Assembly (NCBI RefSeq): GCF_050107595.1
Contig: NZ_JBNILH010000003.1
Coordinates: 186,001 to 250,000, forward strand
DNA from: Bacillus_AB infantis_C
GTDB lineage: Bacteria > Bacillota > Bacilli > Bacillales > Cytobacillaceae
DNA length: 64,000 nt
Direction: 5' to 3'
The translations under genes were made by a program, and so were the position numbers. The notes under the pieces are model-generated. The model saw only the letters and a program-made list of their open reading frames with translations, was not told where the DNA came from and ran no database searches. Below are positions 51,566 to 59,988 of the stretch, in pieces. Within the stretch, counting starts at the first letter, position 1, and each line of letters begins with the position of its first letter.

Positions 51566-52474
51566 ATGAAAATTGGCATCATCGGCCTTGGGGACATTGC
51601 TAAAAAGGCTTATCTGCCTGTATTGTCGGAACAGGAAAATATTGAGCTTGTGCTTTGTACGAGAAATACGGAGACGCTCAATCAGCTTGCAGATAAGTAC
51701 AGAATCAGGGAAACTGCCGGCACTGTTGAGGAGCTGATGGCTGCCGGGGCTGAAGCAGTCATTGTCAGCACGGCAACCGAGGCTCATTTTGACATAGCAG
51801 AAAAACTGCTTTTGCATGGCATCCATGTATACATAGACAAGCCGGTTTCCATGAACTTAGAAGAAACCGAAAAGATTGTCAGTCTGGCAAAAGAAAAAGG
51901 CAAAATTGCCATGGTCGGCTTTAACCGCCGCTTCATCCCAAGGGTTAGGGAGCTGAAGGAGTATGGCAGGGCGAGCCTGATCCTGATGCAGAAGAACCGC
52001 TACTCCTCCCCTGACTCCCTGAGGAGATTTGTCGTCGAGGATTTCATTCATGTGGTGGATACTCTTCGGTTTTTAATGGATGAGCCTGTAAAGGATATGA
52101 CCGTCCAGCCCATGATAAAAGACGGTATGCTCCAGCATCTTATCGTCCAGCTCATTGGGGACAGCTGTACCGCCGTTGGCATCATGAACCGGAATGGCGG
52201 TGTCACCGAGGAAATCATCGAATACAGCACCGGCCATGATAAGTATGTGGTCAACGCCCTTGTCGAAACGGTCCATTACCATGACAAGGACATTCATGTG
52301 ACAAAATTCGGCGACTGGGTACCTACCCTTTATAAGCGGGGCTTTCACCAGCTCATCGGCCACTTCCTTGAGGCTGTGCAGCACAGCCGCACTCCCGACC
52401 CCTCTATCGAAGACTCGCTCATTACCCATCAGATCTGCGAGCAGATAGTCAGGCAGATTAATCCGGAGGCTTGA
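51566..52474 (+). CDS. Gfo/Idh/MocA family oxidoreductase
   Basis: A 302-residue NAD(P)-dependent sugar or inositol dehydrogenase. The Rossmann start is MKIGIIGLGDIAKKAYLPVL, HIDKP-type motif appears as IHVYIDKPVSMNLEETEKI near 90, and the MVGFNRRFIP loop follows. The catalytic Lys is in YIDKP. The C-terminal domain has VEDFIHVVDTLRFLMDEPVK and GFHQLIGHFLEAVQ. The substrate is unknown. ATG at 51566 has GGAGTGAG upstream; the ORF opens 6 codons earlier. It is monocistronic. Confidence 0.85.
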   Translation: MKIGIIGLGDIAKKAYLPVLSEQENIELVLCTRNTETLNQLADKYRIRETAGTVEELMAAGAEAVIVSTATEAHFDIAEKLLLHGIHVYIDKPVSMNLEETEKIVSLAKEKGKIAMVGFNRRFIPRVRELKEYGRASLILMQKNRYSSPDSLRRFVVEDFIHVVDTLRFLMDEPVKDMTVQPMIKDGMLQHLIVQLIGDSCTAVGIMNRNGGVTEEIIEYSTGHDKYVVNALVETVHYHDKDIHVTKFGDWVPTLYKRGFHQLIGHFLEAVQHSRTPDPSIEDSLITHQICEQIVRQINPEA

Positions 52475-52528
52475 GCAGGATGAAAGGACAGGTTTCTTGG
52501 CCCGAATCTTTGAATGATAATGGAATAA

Positions 52529-52562
52529 AAGGAAAGCCGGAGACACCTGTTTCCGGCTTTTC
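52529..52562 (+). terminator. terminator after the Gfo/Idh gene
   Basis: AAAGCCGGA and TCCGGCTTT form a 9-bp stem around GACACCTGTT, followed by TCGTG; the T run is short (TTTT). Confidence 0.65.
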
Positions 52563-52661
52563 GTGCTGGCTTGGTATAAGCCGCCTGGAGAATTTCTGGT
52601 TTGTTCCGGGTGCAGCAAGGGAACGAGCATTATAGAAACTATAGAGAAAGAGGGGTTTGCA

Positions 52662-53114
52662 ATGAAGCATTACGGAAGATTCGGATTGATGATCGCCGTT
52701 TCGACGGTCATTATGTTCGGACTTATGTATTTGAATGTTTTTCAGCTCGATCATATTTTTTACAGCGAGACACGGGTGTATATGGCCCTGATCATGGGAT
52801 CGGCCATGGCCATTGTCATGCTTTTATTCATGTGGAAGATGTATAAAAACAAGAAGCTGAACTATCTGATTTTAGCAGGGAGCGCTGTTGTATTTGCTGT
52901 TTCCCTCTGGCTTGTCCGCAGCCAGGCGACCATCGAGGACACCGCGTGGATGAAAGCGATGATCCCCCATCACTCCATCGCCATCCTGACGAGTGAACGC
53001 GCCAGCATTTCAGATCCGAGGGTCAAAAAGCTCTCTGAGGATATCATTGAAGCGCAGCGCAGGGAAATTGAGGAGATGAAGAAGCTGATTGAGGATCTGG
53101 AAGAACAGGAGTAG
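52662..53114 (+). CDS. DUF305-family membrane protein
   Basis: A 150-residue protein with three membrane helices (about residues 6-24, 39-57, 66-82) followed by a short cytosolic or outer helix bundle. AWMKAMIPHHSIAILTSERA is the DUF305 motif with the two His (MIPHH); relatives bind copper or iron in CopM-type proteins. No copper gene is nearby, so the metal is unknown. The ATG at 52662 has GAGGGG 7 bases upstream; the longer ORF reading has no site. It is monocistronic with a strong terminator. Confidence 0.8.
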   Translation: MKHYGRFGLMIAVSTVIMFGLMYLNVFQLDHIFYSETRVYMALIMGSAMAIVMLLFMWKMYKNKKLNYLILAGSAVVFAVSLWLVRSQATIEDTAWMKAMIPHHSIAILTSERASISDPRVKKLSEDIIEAQRREIEEMKKLIEDLEEQE

Positions 53115-53139
53115 AGGCACAGCCTAGATGAGAAAGAAA

Positions 53140-53182
53140 AGCCAGACAGAGGGCCATTAAATGGGGCCCTCTGTCTTTTTTC
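53140..53182 (+). terminator. terminator after the DUF305 gene
   Basis: GACAGAGGGCC and GGCCCTCTGTC form a perfect 11-bp stem with a 9-base loop, followed by TTTTTTC. Confidence 0.9.
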
Positions 53183-53331
53183 TGAAAATTTATAATTAAC
53201 CGTTTTTTCTCTTGTTTCCGGCAGTCATAAATTATATCCTAGTCTGTATAGCATTTTGTCCCCGGCCTGGCTTGCCGCTTTTTCATTCTATACATAAATA
53301 AGGCCGGGCCAATACAAGAGGAGGAATGCCC

Positions 53332-54651
53332 ATGGAGAAGAAGCTGGCGAATAAGGTATTGATTGCGAGTTTGATAGGAAGTTCGATTGAGTGGTTTGAT
53401 TATTTTTTATACGGGACAGTGGCAGCGCTTGTTTTTAATCAGGTGATTTTCCACAGTGAGGATCCGGCGGTAGGCCTGCTGCTGGCATATGCTTCATTTG
53501 CGCTCGCGTTTTTCATCCGTCCGCTGGGCGGTGTGGTTTTTGCCCATATCGGCGATAGGATCGGCAGGAAAAAAACGCTTGTCCTGACACTGTCGCTGAT
53601 GGGGGGATCAACCGTTTTAATGGGGCTTTTGCCTACTTATGCTTCCATTGGGGTGGCAGCGCCAATCCTTTTGATTATCCTTCGCCTGATCCAGGGCATT
53701 GGCCTAGGCGGAGAGTGGGGCGGTGCCCTTCTGCTTGCAGTCGAGTATGCCCCTAAAGAGAAGCGCGGCCTGTTCGGCAGCGTCCCGCAGATGGGCGTGA
53801 CGATCGGGATGCTTCTCGGCACACTGGCTTTATCCATCATGTCGCTGCTCCCGGAAGCGGCATTCATGTCATGGGGCTGGCGTGTCCCTTTCATTCTTAG
53901 CGCCCTGCTTGTCATTTTTGGGCTGTGGATCCGCAAAGGCATCGGTGAGACGCCTTCTTTCAAGAAAGCCCAGGAAAAAGGGGAAATTGCGAAGGTTCCG
54001 TTCGTCGAAACAATGCGCACCCATTGGAAGGAAGTGCTGATTGCAGTCGGCGCCAAGGTAGTTGAAACTGCACCCTTTTATATTTTTTCAACCTTCATTG
54101 TTTCCTATGCGACCACCCAGCTCGGCTTTTCGCGGACAGTGACGCTCAATGCGGTCACCATTGCCACGATCGTCACAACTATCCTGATTCCGATCATGGG
54201 AGGCCTTTCGGATAAGATCGGCCGAAAGAAGCTTTATGTCGGTGGCACAATTTTAATGATGCTCTATGCTTTCCCCTATTTCTGGATGCTTCAGCAGGGG
54301 TCTGCCCTGATGCTGATTGTTGCCACAGTTCTCGGCCTCGGCATCATCTGGGCTCCGATTACGGCAGTGCTCGGGACTATGTTCTCTGAGATTTTTAAAT
54401 CGAATGTCCGCTATACCGGCATTTCGCTGGGCTACCAGATCGGTGCTGCCCTTGCCGGGGGAACCGCGCCGCTGATTGCGACCGCCCTGCTCCAGGCATA
54501 CGACAATTCCTATGTCCCGGTAGCCCTTTATATTATGCTGACGGCCGCCATCTCACTGGTGGCCGTGGCAAGCATTAAGGACCGGAACAACCAGGACCTG
54601 GACAACAGCACCGTAATCACGGAAAGTACAAAAACAAACGCTACGATTTAA
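53332..54651 (+). CDS. MFS transporter, metabolite:proton symporter (MHS) type
   Basis: A 439-residue major facilitator with 12 predicted helices. MHS hallmarks are SSIEWFDYFLYGTVAALVFN near the start, RPLGGVVFAHIGDRIGRKKT with the GDRxGRK loop near residue 70, LIQGIGLGGEWGGALLLAVE near 125 and SDKIGRKKLYVGG in the second half. Relatives move citrate, proline betaine, shikimate or alpha-ketoglutarate. The ATG at 53332 is preferred because GAGGAGG is 7 bases upstream; ATG at 53326 is too close. It lies upstream of the ornithine cyclodeaminase-like gene and could feed it, but a terminator separates them. Confidence 0.87.
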   Translation: MEKKLANKVLIASLIGSSIEWFDYFLYGTVAALVFNQVIFHSEDPAVGLLLAYASFALAFFIRPLGGVVFAHIGDRIGRKKTLVLTLSLMGGSTVLMGLLPTYASIGVAAPILLIILRLIQGIGLGGEWGGALLLAVEYAPKEKRGLFGSVPQMGVTIGMLLGTLALSIMSLLPEAAFMSWGWRVPFILSALLVIFGLWIRKGIGETPSFKKAQEKGEIAKVPFVETMRTHWKEVLIAVGAKVVETAPFYIFSTFIVSYATTQLGFSRTVTLNAVTIATIVTTILIPIMGGLSDKIGRKKLYVGGTILMMLYAFPYFWMLQQGSALMLIVATVLGLGIIWAPITAVLGTMFSEIFKSNVRYTGISLGYQIGAALAGGTAPLIATALLQAYDNSYVPVALYIMLTAAISLVAVASIKDRNNQDLDNSTVITESTKTNATI

Positions 54652-54658
54652 AAAATGA

Positions 54659-54689
54659 AAAAGGAATTGCTCCGGCAGTTCCTTTTTTT
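54659..54689 (+). terminator. terminator after the MFS gene
   Basis: AAAGGAA-TGC and GCA-TTCCTTT pair around TCCG with one G-T, then TTTTTC. Confidence 0.82.
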
Positions 54690-54709
54690 CAGAAAGAGAG
54701 GAATTATGA

Positions 54710-55699
54710 ATGCTTATTTTATCTGAAAAAGAAATACGATCCTTTTATTCTATGAAAAATGCCCTCCAGGATATGAGGGAAGGGCTGATCCGGCAAACGG
54801 AAGCTGAAATCCTCAATCCGCACCGGACAGTCCTCGATATCCCCGAGCACGAGGCATCTGCCCTGTATATGCCATGCGCCATGCCTGCTGCCGGGAAAAC
54901 CGCTGTTAAAGCCGTCACCATCTTCCCGCACAACCCTTCCATCAGCAAGAAAACGACCCAGGGTGTCATATTATTAACTGATGCCGTGAATGGAGATCAC
55001 CTTGCCCTTTTGAATGCCTCCTATCTGACCAGCCTGCGGACCGGGGCGATCAGCGGAGTGGCAACTGCACATCTGGCGCGGGAGGATGCCGGGACTGCGG
55101 CCGTCATCGGCTGCGGGGCGATGGCCGAGGAACAGCTGCAGTCCGTCTTAGAGGTAAGGAGGATCTCGAGCATCCTCCTCTATAACCGCACGACAGAAAA
55201 GGCCCATCGCTTTGCCGGGAAAATTAAAGATCTCTGCCCGGAGTTTGACGGGTCAGTCTCAATCGCCAGCGATGCTGACAGTGCTGCTGCAGAGGCGGAT
55301 ATCATTATCTGCGCCACTCGCTCTTCCACTCCTGTTTTTTCAGGGGAAGCTCTTAAGCCTGGCACTCATATCAACGGTGTCGGCTCTTATCAGCCTCATA
55401 TGCAGGAGGTGGATGAAGAGACCATTCTTAAATCCTCCAAAATTGTCGCTGATACGCTTGAAGGTGTGAAGGAAGAGGCCGGTGACTTGATCATCCCGGT
55501 AAACTCAGGGGTCTGGAGCTTTGACAGGCTGCATGGGGAACTTGGGGAACTGGCGGCCGGAAAGATTTCGGGCCGGGAAAATGACCAGGAAATCACCTTT
55601 TTCAAATCGGTCGGCACAGCTTACTTCGACCTGGCCATTGCCAGTGCCGTCTACCAGAAAGCACTCGAACTCGGGGCAGGCACTGAAGTGGAAGTATAG
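54710..55699 (+). CDS. ornithine cyclodeaminase / alanine dehydrogenase family protein
   Basis: A 329-residue mu-crystallin-type NAD(P)-dependent enzyme. The substrate-binding part has KTAVKAVTIFPHNPS near residue 63 and LTSLRTGAISGVATAHLARE near 105, followed by the Rossmann motif AAVIGCGAMAEEQLQSVLEV near 127, and the later GAHINGVGSYQP-like segment (HINGVGSYQPHMQEV). The family converts ornithine to proline, or reduces keto acids or imines. Activity is not predictable here. It ends facing the Mo hydroxylase operon. Confidence 0.83.
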   Translation: MLILSEKEIRSFYSMKNALQDMREGLIRQTEAEILNPHRTVLDIPEHEASALYMPCAMPAAGKTAVKAVTIFPHNPSISKKTTQGVILLTDAVNGDHLALLNASYLTSLRTGAISGVATAHLAREDAGTAAVIGCGAMAEEQLQSVLEVRRISSILLYNRTTEKAHRFAGKIKDLCPEFDGSVSIASDADSAAAEADIIICATRSSTPVFSGEALKPGTHINGVGSYQPHMQEVDEETILKSSKIVADTLEGVKEEAGDLIIPVNSGVWSFDRLHGELGELAAGKISGRENDQEITFFKSVGTAYFDLAIASAVYQKALELGAGTEVEV

Positions 55700-55702
55700 C
55701 AA

Positions 55703-55732
55703 AAGGAAGGGACAGGCTTACTGTCCCTCTTT
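55703..55732. terminator. bidirectional hairpin terminating two convergent genes
   Basis: GGGACAG (55709-55715) and CTGTCCC (55721-55727) pair around GCTTA, with T-rich tail TCTTT and, on the other strand, CCTTTT. The stop codon of the 2Fe-2S subunit gene lies in the loop. Confidence 0.72.
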
Positions 55733-56218
55733 GGGCTGGGCCAAGGGACCTGACCCCTTGGCTCCCTGATCGAGCACCAAATGGATGGCCTGCTGGATTT
55801 CCTTGTATCCGGTGCATCTGCAGATATTGGATTGGAGCCATTCAGTTATGGTTTCTTCGTCTGCACGCGGATTTGTCTGGGCGAGGGCATGGCTGTTCAT
55901 GATGAAGCCGGATGTGCAGTAGCCGCATTGGAAGGCAAAGTTTTCGATAAAAGCTTTCTGGATCGGGGCATTCTTCAGCCCCTCAATCGTCTGGATTCTC
56001 TTTCCCTCTCCTTCAACCGCCAGCATCAGGCAGGATTTCATCGGAACTCCATCAGCCAGGACAGTGCACGCCCCGCAGTCGCCGTTCAGGCAGCCCGGCT
56101 TTGAGCCTGTCAGGCCCAGGCGCACCCGGAGAACATATAATAAAGTATCTGCAGGCCTTGCGGTCAGCCCGATTTCCTCTCCGTTCACAATAAGCATCAG
56201 CAGCTTAGAACCGGTCAC
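55718..56218 (-). CDS. molybdenum hydroxylase 2Fe-2S subunit (PucE/CoxS-like)
   Basis: A 166-residue electron-transfer subunit. Plant-ferredoxin Cys ligands are in KPGCLNGDCGACTVLADG near residue 40 and the second cluster in FQCGYCTSGFIMNSHAL near 100 and ICRCTGYKEIQQAIH near 135. It passes electrons from the Mo site to FAD. GTG at 56218 overlaps the FAD-subunit stop by 4 bases. The last ~14 residues (QGAKGSGPLAQPKEGQ) are read from a hairpin-type repeat in the DNA, so the C-terminal end is probably acquired rather than ancestral. Substrate of the complex is unknown. Confidence 0.88.
   Translation of the reverse strand: MTGSKLLMLIVNGEEIGLTARPADTLLYVLRVRLGLTGSKPGCLNGDCGACTVLADGVPMKSCLMLAVEGEGKRIQTIEGLKNAPIQKAFIENFAFQCGYCTSGFIMNSHALAQTNPRADEETITEWLQSNICRCTGYKEIQQAIHLVLDQGAKGSGPLAQPKEGQ
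55740..55762 (-). repeat. GCCAAGGG-7-CCCTTGGC inverted repeat at a gene end
   Basis: Two 8-bp perfect arms around ACCTGAC. Together with the adjacent GGGACAG hairpin it covers the last codons of the 2Fe-2S subunit gene. The bases CAAGG, GGACAG and CTGACCCC also appear in the longer palindrome at 61085-61140. Confidence 0.7.
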
Positions 56219-57054
56219 TGCCTCTCACCCTCTAACTGTTGAATAGAATCGGTTATGGTGTTCCTTAATACAAACAATCTGTACTCTTTCGACCCTTCGA
56301 CATCATCCAGGATGGGCTGCGGCAGATAGGCGAGAGCTCTTTCTGCCCGTTCCGCAGCTGTCAGTCCCCTGTCATTCAGCATCTTCTCCACTTCCCGGGA
56401 ACGGAACGGAAAAGGACAGACGCCGCTGAAAGCCATCCGGATCTCCCCTTCTTTCAGAAGTGCGGCAGCCGTTATGAGCGGGTAGCCTGTGTCCCACTGT
56501 TTTCTTTTTTTGATGCTCACGTACGGCAATTCTCTATATTCTTTTTCTACCAGTATGCAAAAGAGGAAATCCCCTTCTTTAATCCTGATTTCCTGTTCAA
56601 ATACGTGATGGATTGGATGGTACACAAGCCCTTCTGTTCCGGCGATCCCGAACAGGCAGTCTGACAGCAGCAGCGGCAGGACGGCTTCCCGGTAAAAAAA
56701 CTGGCCGCAGATATTGCCGGCAAGTGTAATTTTATTGCGTGACGTCCTATCGGCAATTTCGCTTGAGATCTTTGCGAGCAGCGGGAACAAATTGGATTCT
56801 GCAATGGCGGTCAATGCAGCTCCTCCCCCTAAAATCAAATATTGCCCGTCTTCTCTCATCCCCTGATACCCTTCGACTCCTTTCAGGTCAATGACGGCAT
56901 CTGTGTAAACAAGATTGAGCCTTCCCAATGTAATCAGCTCGGTGAGCCCGGAAAAATAGGATGGCTTTTTCCCGCTGCTTCTATATTCATGGTATTGCCT
57001 GACTGCCTCCTCAATGGACTGCGGCTTGCTGTATTGGAAGTCAAAAGGAATCAT
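56215..57054 (-). CDS. molybdenum hydroxylase FAD-binding subunit (PucC/CoxM-like)
   Basis: A 279-residue protein of the CO-dehydrogenase flavoprotein family. It starts MIPFDFQYSKPQSIEEAVRQ, carries the FAD loops LILGGGAALTAI and ITLAGNICG(Q)FFY, and ends in a C-terminal domain with ITAAALLKEGEIRMAFSGVC. The standard TIGGN loop reads LAGNICG, normal for the group. It links the 2Fe-2S subunit to NAD or another acceptor. ATG at 57054 overlaps the stop of the Mo subunit by 4 bases; the ORF opens 9 codons earlier without need. Confidence 0.86.
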   Translation of the reverse strand: MIPFDFQYSKPQSIEEAVRQYHEYRSSGKKPSYFSGLTELITLGRLNLVYTDAVIDLKGVEGYQGMREDGQYLILGGGAALTAIAESNLFPLLAKISSEIADRTSRNKITLAGNICGQFFYREAVLPLLLSDCLFGIAGTEGLVYHPIHHVFEQEIRIKEGDFLFCILVEKEYRELPYVSIKKRKQWDTGYPLITAAALLKEGEIRMAFSGVCPFPFRSREVEKMLNDRGLTAAERAERALAYLPQPILDDVEGSKEYRLFVLRNTITDSIQQLEGERQ

Positions 57055-59372
57055 TGCTTCACCCCGCTGACTTTCCTCCACAATGTTTCAGGCAGGAGAG
57101 GAAGAGTATCAAGCTGGACACCGATGGCGAGGGACAGGGCATTCCCAAGCGCAGCAGGCATGCCGATGAGTCCATGCTCTCCGGCTCCCCTCGCGCCAAA
57201 AGGGCCGGCGAGATGAGGCGTTTCCACAAATTCAGTGACATATTCCGGCTCTTCTCCATAATGGAGCGGGCGGTATGTCCTGAGCTGCGGATTCAAGACT
57301 CTCCCCTCCCGGTCAAACACAAAAGATTCCCTGGCAGCAAAGGCGATCCCCATATTCATCGCCCCCATCACCTGGCCCAGGGCTCCTTTTTCATTTAATA
57401 CCTTCCCGATATCCATGACCGTATAGGCTTTCAGGATCCTGTAGGTAAGGTCCCTTTTATCAAGCTCCACTTCAATTCCCTGGGCAGCCACAGTCCATTC
57501 GGGACCGGGATCGCCTGCACCTGTCTCCGGGTCAAGATAGGAAACGCGCGGCGGGGTATAATGCCCGACAGCAATGATCTGCCCTCCGATCGTATGGCCA
57601 TTCGGGTAGGTGTAGCCGTATGCCAGCTCCCTTATGCCAAGTCCAATATGGGGACGGTCCGTTATAAACACTCTTCCGCCGGCTGTCTCGAGGTCATCTG
57701 CCGGAACCTGCAATACGCACGATGCCAGGTCCTTCAATTGCCTGATGGCGTCATTCGCGGCTGCCAGGACTGCCTTTCCTGCCATATGGATCCCCTGGCT
57801 CCCGACCGTTTTCCAATGCTCAGGCACAGTCCGGGTATCAACCGCCATTTTTACATGGATCTGATCGACATTCATTTTCAGCCGTTCAGCCAGTATCTGG
57901 GCAAGCACGGTTTTCGTCCCTGTCCCGATCTCCACAACCCCTGACATCAGGTTGATGCTTCCGTCCGGATTGAACGTCAGAATCACTCCTGAAGTGGCAT
58001 CAGTATCAAAGGTCGATGTTTTCCATACACAGCAGACGCCTTTTGACCGGATGGTCCTGTCTCCGATTTCGGACAGCTGCCCTTCATCCCATTTCATCAA
58101 GTCTTTTAACCGTTCAATGCACAAAGGGAGATTTCCGATTCTGCTGGGGCTTAGCAGCACCTGTGTCGGTGTCGTATCGCCTGCCTTGATGCTGTTTTTC
58201 AAGCGCAGCTCCAGCGGGTCCATGGCCAGTTTTTCAGCCAGCACATCCATTGTCCGTTCGAAGGCGAAGTGGACCTCGCTGTGGCTGTAGCCCCGGTATG
58301 CCCCTGGATAAGGATGATTGGTGTAGACACAGTAGGAGTTGCAGTAGATGTGATCGATTCTGTATGGTCCGGTGCAGTCGACCACAGCTGCGCGTGTGAT
58401 ATCAACCGATTTATCGGAATAGGCGCCGCCGTCAAAGAAGAATTCGATTTCAGCCGCCTTGAGGATGCCGTCCCTTGCGGCTCCAAGCCTCACCGTGGCA
58501 TCAAGTCCGATATGGACAGGAGAGGTGATCATGTCCTCTTCTCTTGTATTCAGCAGCTTAACGGGCCTGCCGCCGACTGCAAGGGAAGCCAGATAGGCGA
58601 TGACCTCCAGCTGCACTGAGGCTTTCCCGCCATATGCTCCGCCGACAAGCGGTGTGTGGACGATCACTTTTCCGGCAGGGATGCCGAAATACCACTCCAT
58701 CAGTTTTTTAATGGCAAAAGGCGCCTGGCTGGACGCTGTGAGAATCACCTCGCCGTTTTCTTGGATTTCAGCCGTGGCACAGCGGGTTTCCATGGCGGCA
58801 TGGTCAGAGGGCGGGAAGGAGATTGAAAACTCTGCCTCCACTTCGCTCTCCCTGAAGCCCTGCTCGATATTTCCTTTACGGTTTTTGTCCACGCTGGCGA
58901 TATTGGTGCCAGGCACTGGATAAACCCTTTCCCTTTTTTCATAGCTTCCGAGATTCTCATGGACGAGCGGGGCATCGCTTCTAAGCGCTTCCCTTGGCGA
59001 GTGGACGGCAGGGAGCGGCCTGTACTCGGCCTTGATTGCGTCCACCCCCTTTTTTGCGTTCAGCGGTGTATCCGCAACAACGACCGCCACAGGCTCCCCA
59101 TGGTATCTCACCCTTTTATAGGCGATCGGCGGCCTGTCTTTGATTTCTTCGCCGGCAAGCGGAAAGGGCTCATTTCCTAATACTGCTTTTACACCGGGAA
59201 TTCTCATTGCTTCCGAGAAGTCGATGGAGACTATATCAGCATGGGCATACGGACTGATAAGCATCTTGGCGTGCAGCGTCCCTGTCTGCTGATAATCATT
59301 GGTATACTTCGCTTTGCCGGTCACTTTATCATAGGCTTCCTTGCGGATGACACTTTCCCCGATATAGTCCAA
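57051..59372 (-). CDS. xanthine dehydrogenase-family molybdopterin-binding subunit (PucD-like)
   Basis: A 773-residue molybdenum cofactor subunit. MoCo-binding parts are GAYGGKASVQLEVIAYLASL near residue 245, AYRGYSHSEVHFAFERTMD near 365, and the catalytic Glu in GARGAGEHGLIGMPAALGNA near 738. The AYRGY loop (not AYRCSFR) puts it with xanthine/purine and aromatic hydroxylases and not with CO dehydrogenase. It hydroxylates a heterocycle or aldehyde with water as the oxygen source. It is 2 bases from the MocA gene and overlaps the FAD gene by 4. The order Mo, FAD, FeS differs from pucC-D-E. Confidence 0.88.
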   Translation of the reverse strand: MDYIGESVIRKEAYDKVTGKAKYTNDYQQTGTLHAKMLISPYAHADIVSIDFSEAMRIPGVKAVLGNEPFPLAGEEIKDRPPIAYKRVRYHGEPVAVVVADTPLNAKKGVDAIKAEYRPLPAVHSPREALRSDAPLVHENLGSYEKRERVYPVPGTNIASVDKNRKGNIEQGFRESEVEAEFSISFPPSDHAAMETRCATAEIQENGEVILTASSQAPFAIKKLMEWYFGIPAGKVIVHTPLVGGAYGGKASVQLEVIAYLASLAVGGRPVKLLNTREEDMITSPVHIGLDATVRLGAARDGILKAAEIEFFFDGGAYSDKSVDITRAAVVDCTGPYRIDHIYCNSYCVYTNHPYPGAYRGYSHSEVHFAFERTMDVLAEKLAMDPLELRLKNSIKAGDTTPTQVLLSPSRIGNLPLCIERLKDLMKWDEGQLSEIGDRTIRSKGVCCVWKTSTFDTDATSGVILTFNPDGSINLMSGVVEIGTGTKTVLAQILAERLKMNVDQIHVKMAVDTRTVPEHWKTVGSQGIHMAGKAVLAAANDAIRQLKDLASCVLQVPADDLETAGGRVFITDRPHIGLGIRELAYGYTYPNGHTIGGQIIAVGHYTPPRVSYLDPETGAGDPGPEWTVAAQGIEVELDKRDLTYRILKAYTVMDIGKVLNEKGALGQVMGAMNMGIAFAARESFVFDREGRVLNPQLRTYRPLHYGEEPEYVTEFVETPHLAGPFGARGAGEHGLIGMPAALGNALSLAIGVQLDTLPLLPETLWRKVSGVKQ

Positions 59373-59373
59373 C

Positions 59374-59988
59374 TCATTCCCCCCTCAACTCTTTCAGTAC
59401 TTGATAATCCTCCGGCGTGTCGACATCATAGAAAAGAAGCGGCATTTGGAAGTCAATGATTTTTCCCTGTTGAAAAAATTCCCCCCGGATAATGGACCGC
59501 GCGCCCTGATCTCCTTCCAGTTTTTGCAGAAGAGGAAAACAAGTGCTGGAAAAGAGGACAGGCGGCATCGGGACCTTCTGGCTTGCGGGGGCGACAAACA
59601 GGCACTCTTCTTCCTTATAGCAATCTATTAGTCTGTTAATCTGTTCAGCTCCAACGAAAGGCTGGTCCGCCAGAAGAATGACTGCCGCATGTGCTTTGCT
59701 CCTGACCGCCTCCTCGATGCCGCATGATATTGAATGGCCCTGGCCCCCGGCCTCCCTGCAAAGGGCGCGGCTCCATTTGTGTGAGTATGGCGGTTTTAAA
59801 AAAGAAGGCTGCAGCCATTTCAATGAATCTTCCTTTTCAGTGACAATCACAATATGATCCAGCCTGGACTGCAGCGCCTTTCCCAGGGCGGCTGAGCCGA
59901 GCGGCATACCATTGTAAGGAAGGAAACGCTTATCCTTCCCCATCCGCCTGCTTCTGCCGGCAGCCATATAGAGGCCGATGACTTTCAT
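59374..59988 (-). CDS. MocA-like molybdenum cofactor nucleotidyltransferase (PucB-like)
   Basis: A 204-residue MobA/MocA-type protein. The nucleotide-binding start is IGLYMAAGRSRRMGKDKRFL, followed by VILLADQPFVGAEQINRLID with the metal Asp. Relatives attach CMP to molybdopterin to form MCD for hydroxylases of this family. It overlaps XdhC by 4 bases and lies 1 base before the Mo subunit, so it matures the cofactor for this enzyme. Confidence 0.85.
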   Translation of the reverse strand: MKVIGLYMAAGRSRRMGKDKRFLPYNGMPLGSAALGKALQSRLDHIVIVTEKEDSLKWLQPSFLKPPYSHKWSRALCREAGGQGHSISCGIEEAVRSKAHAAVILLADQPFVGAEQINRLIDCYKEEECLFVAPASQKVPMPPVLFSSTCFPLLQKLEGDQGARSIIRGEFFQQGKIIDFQMPLLFYDVDTPEDYQVLKELRGE

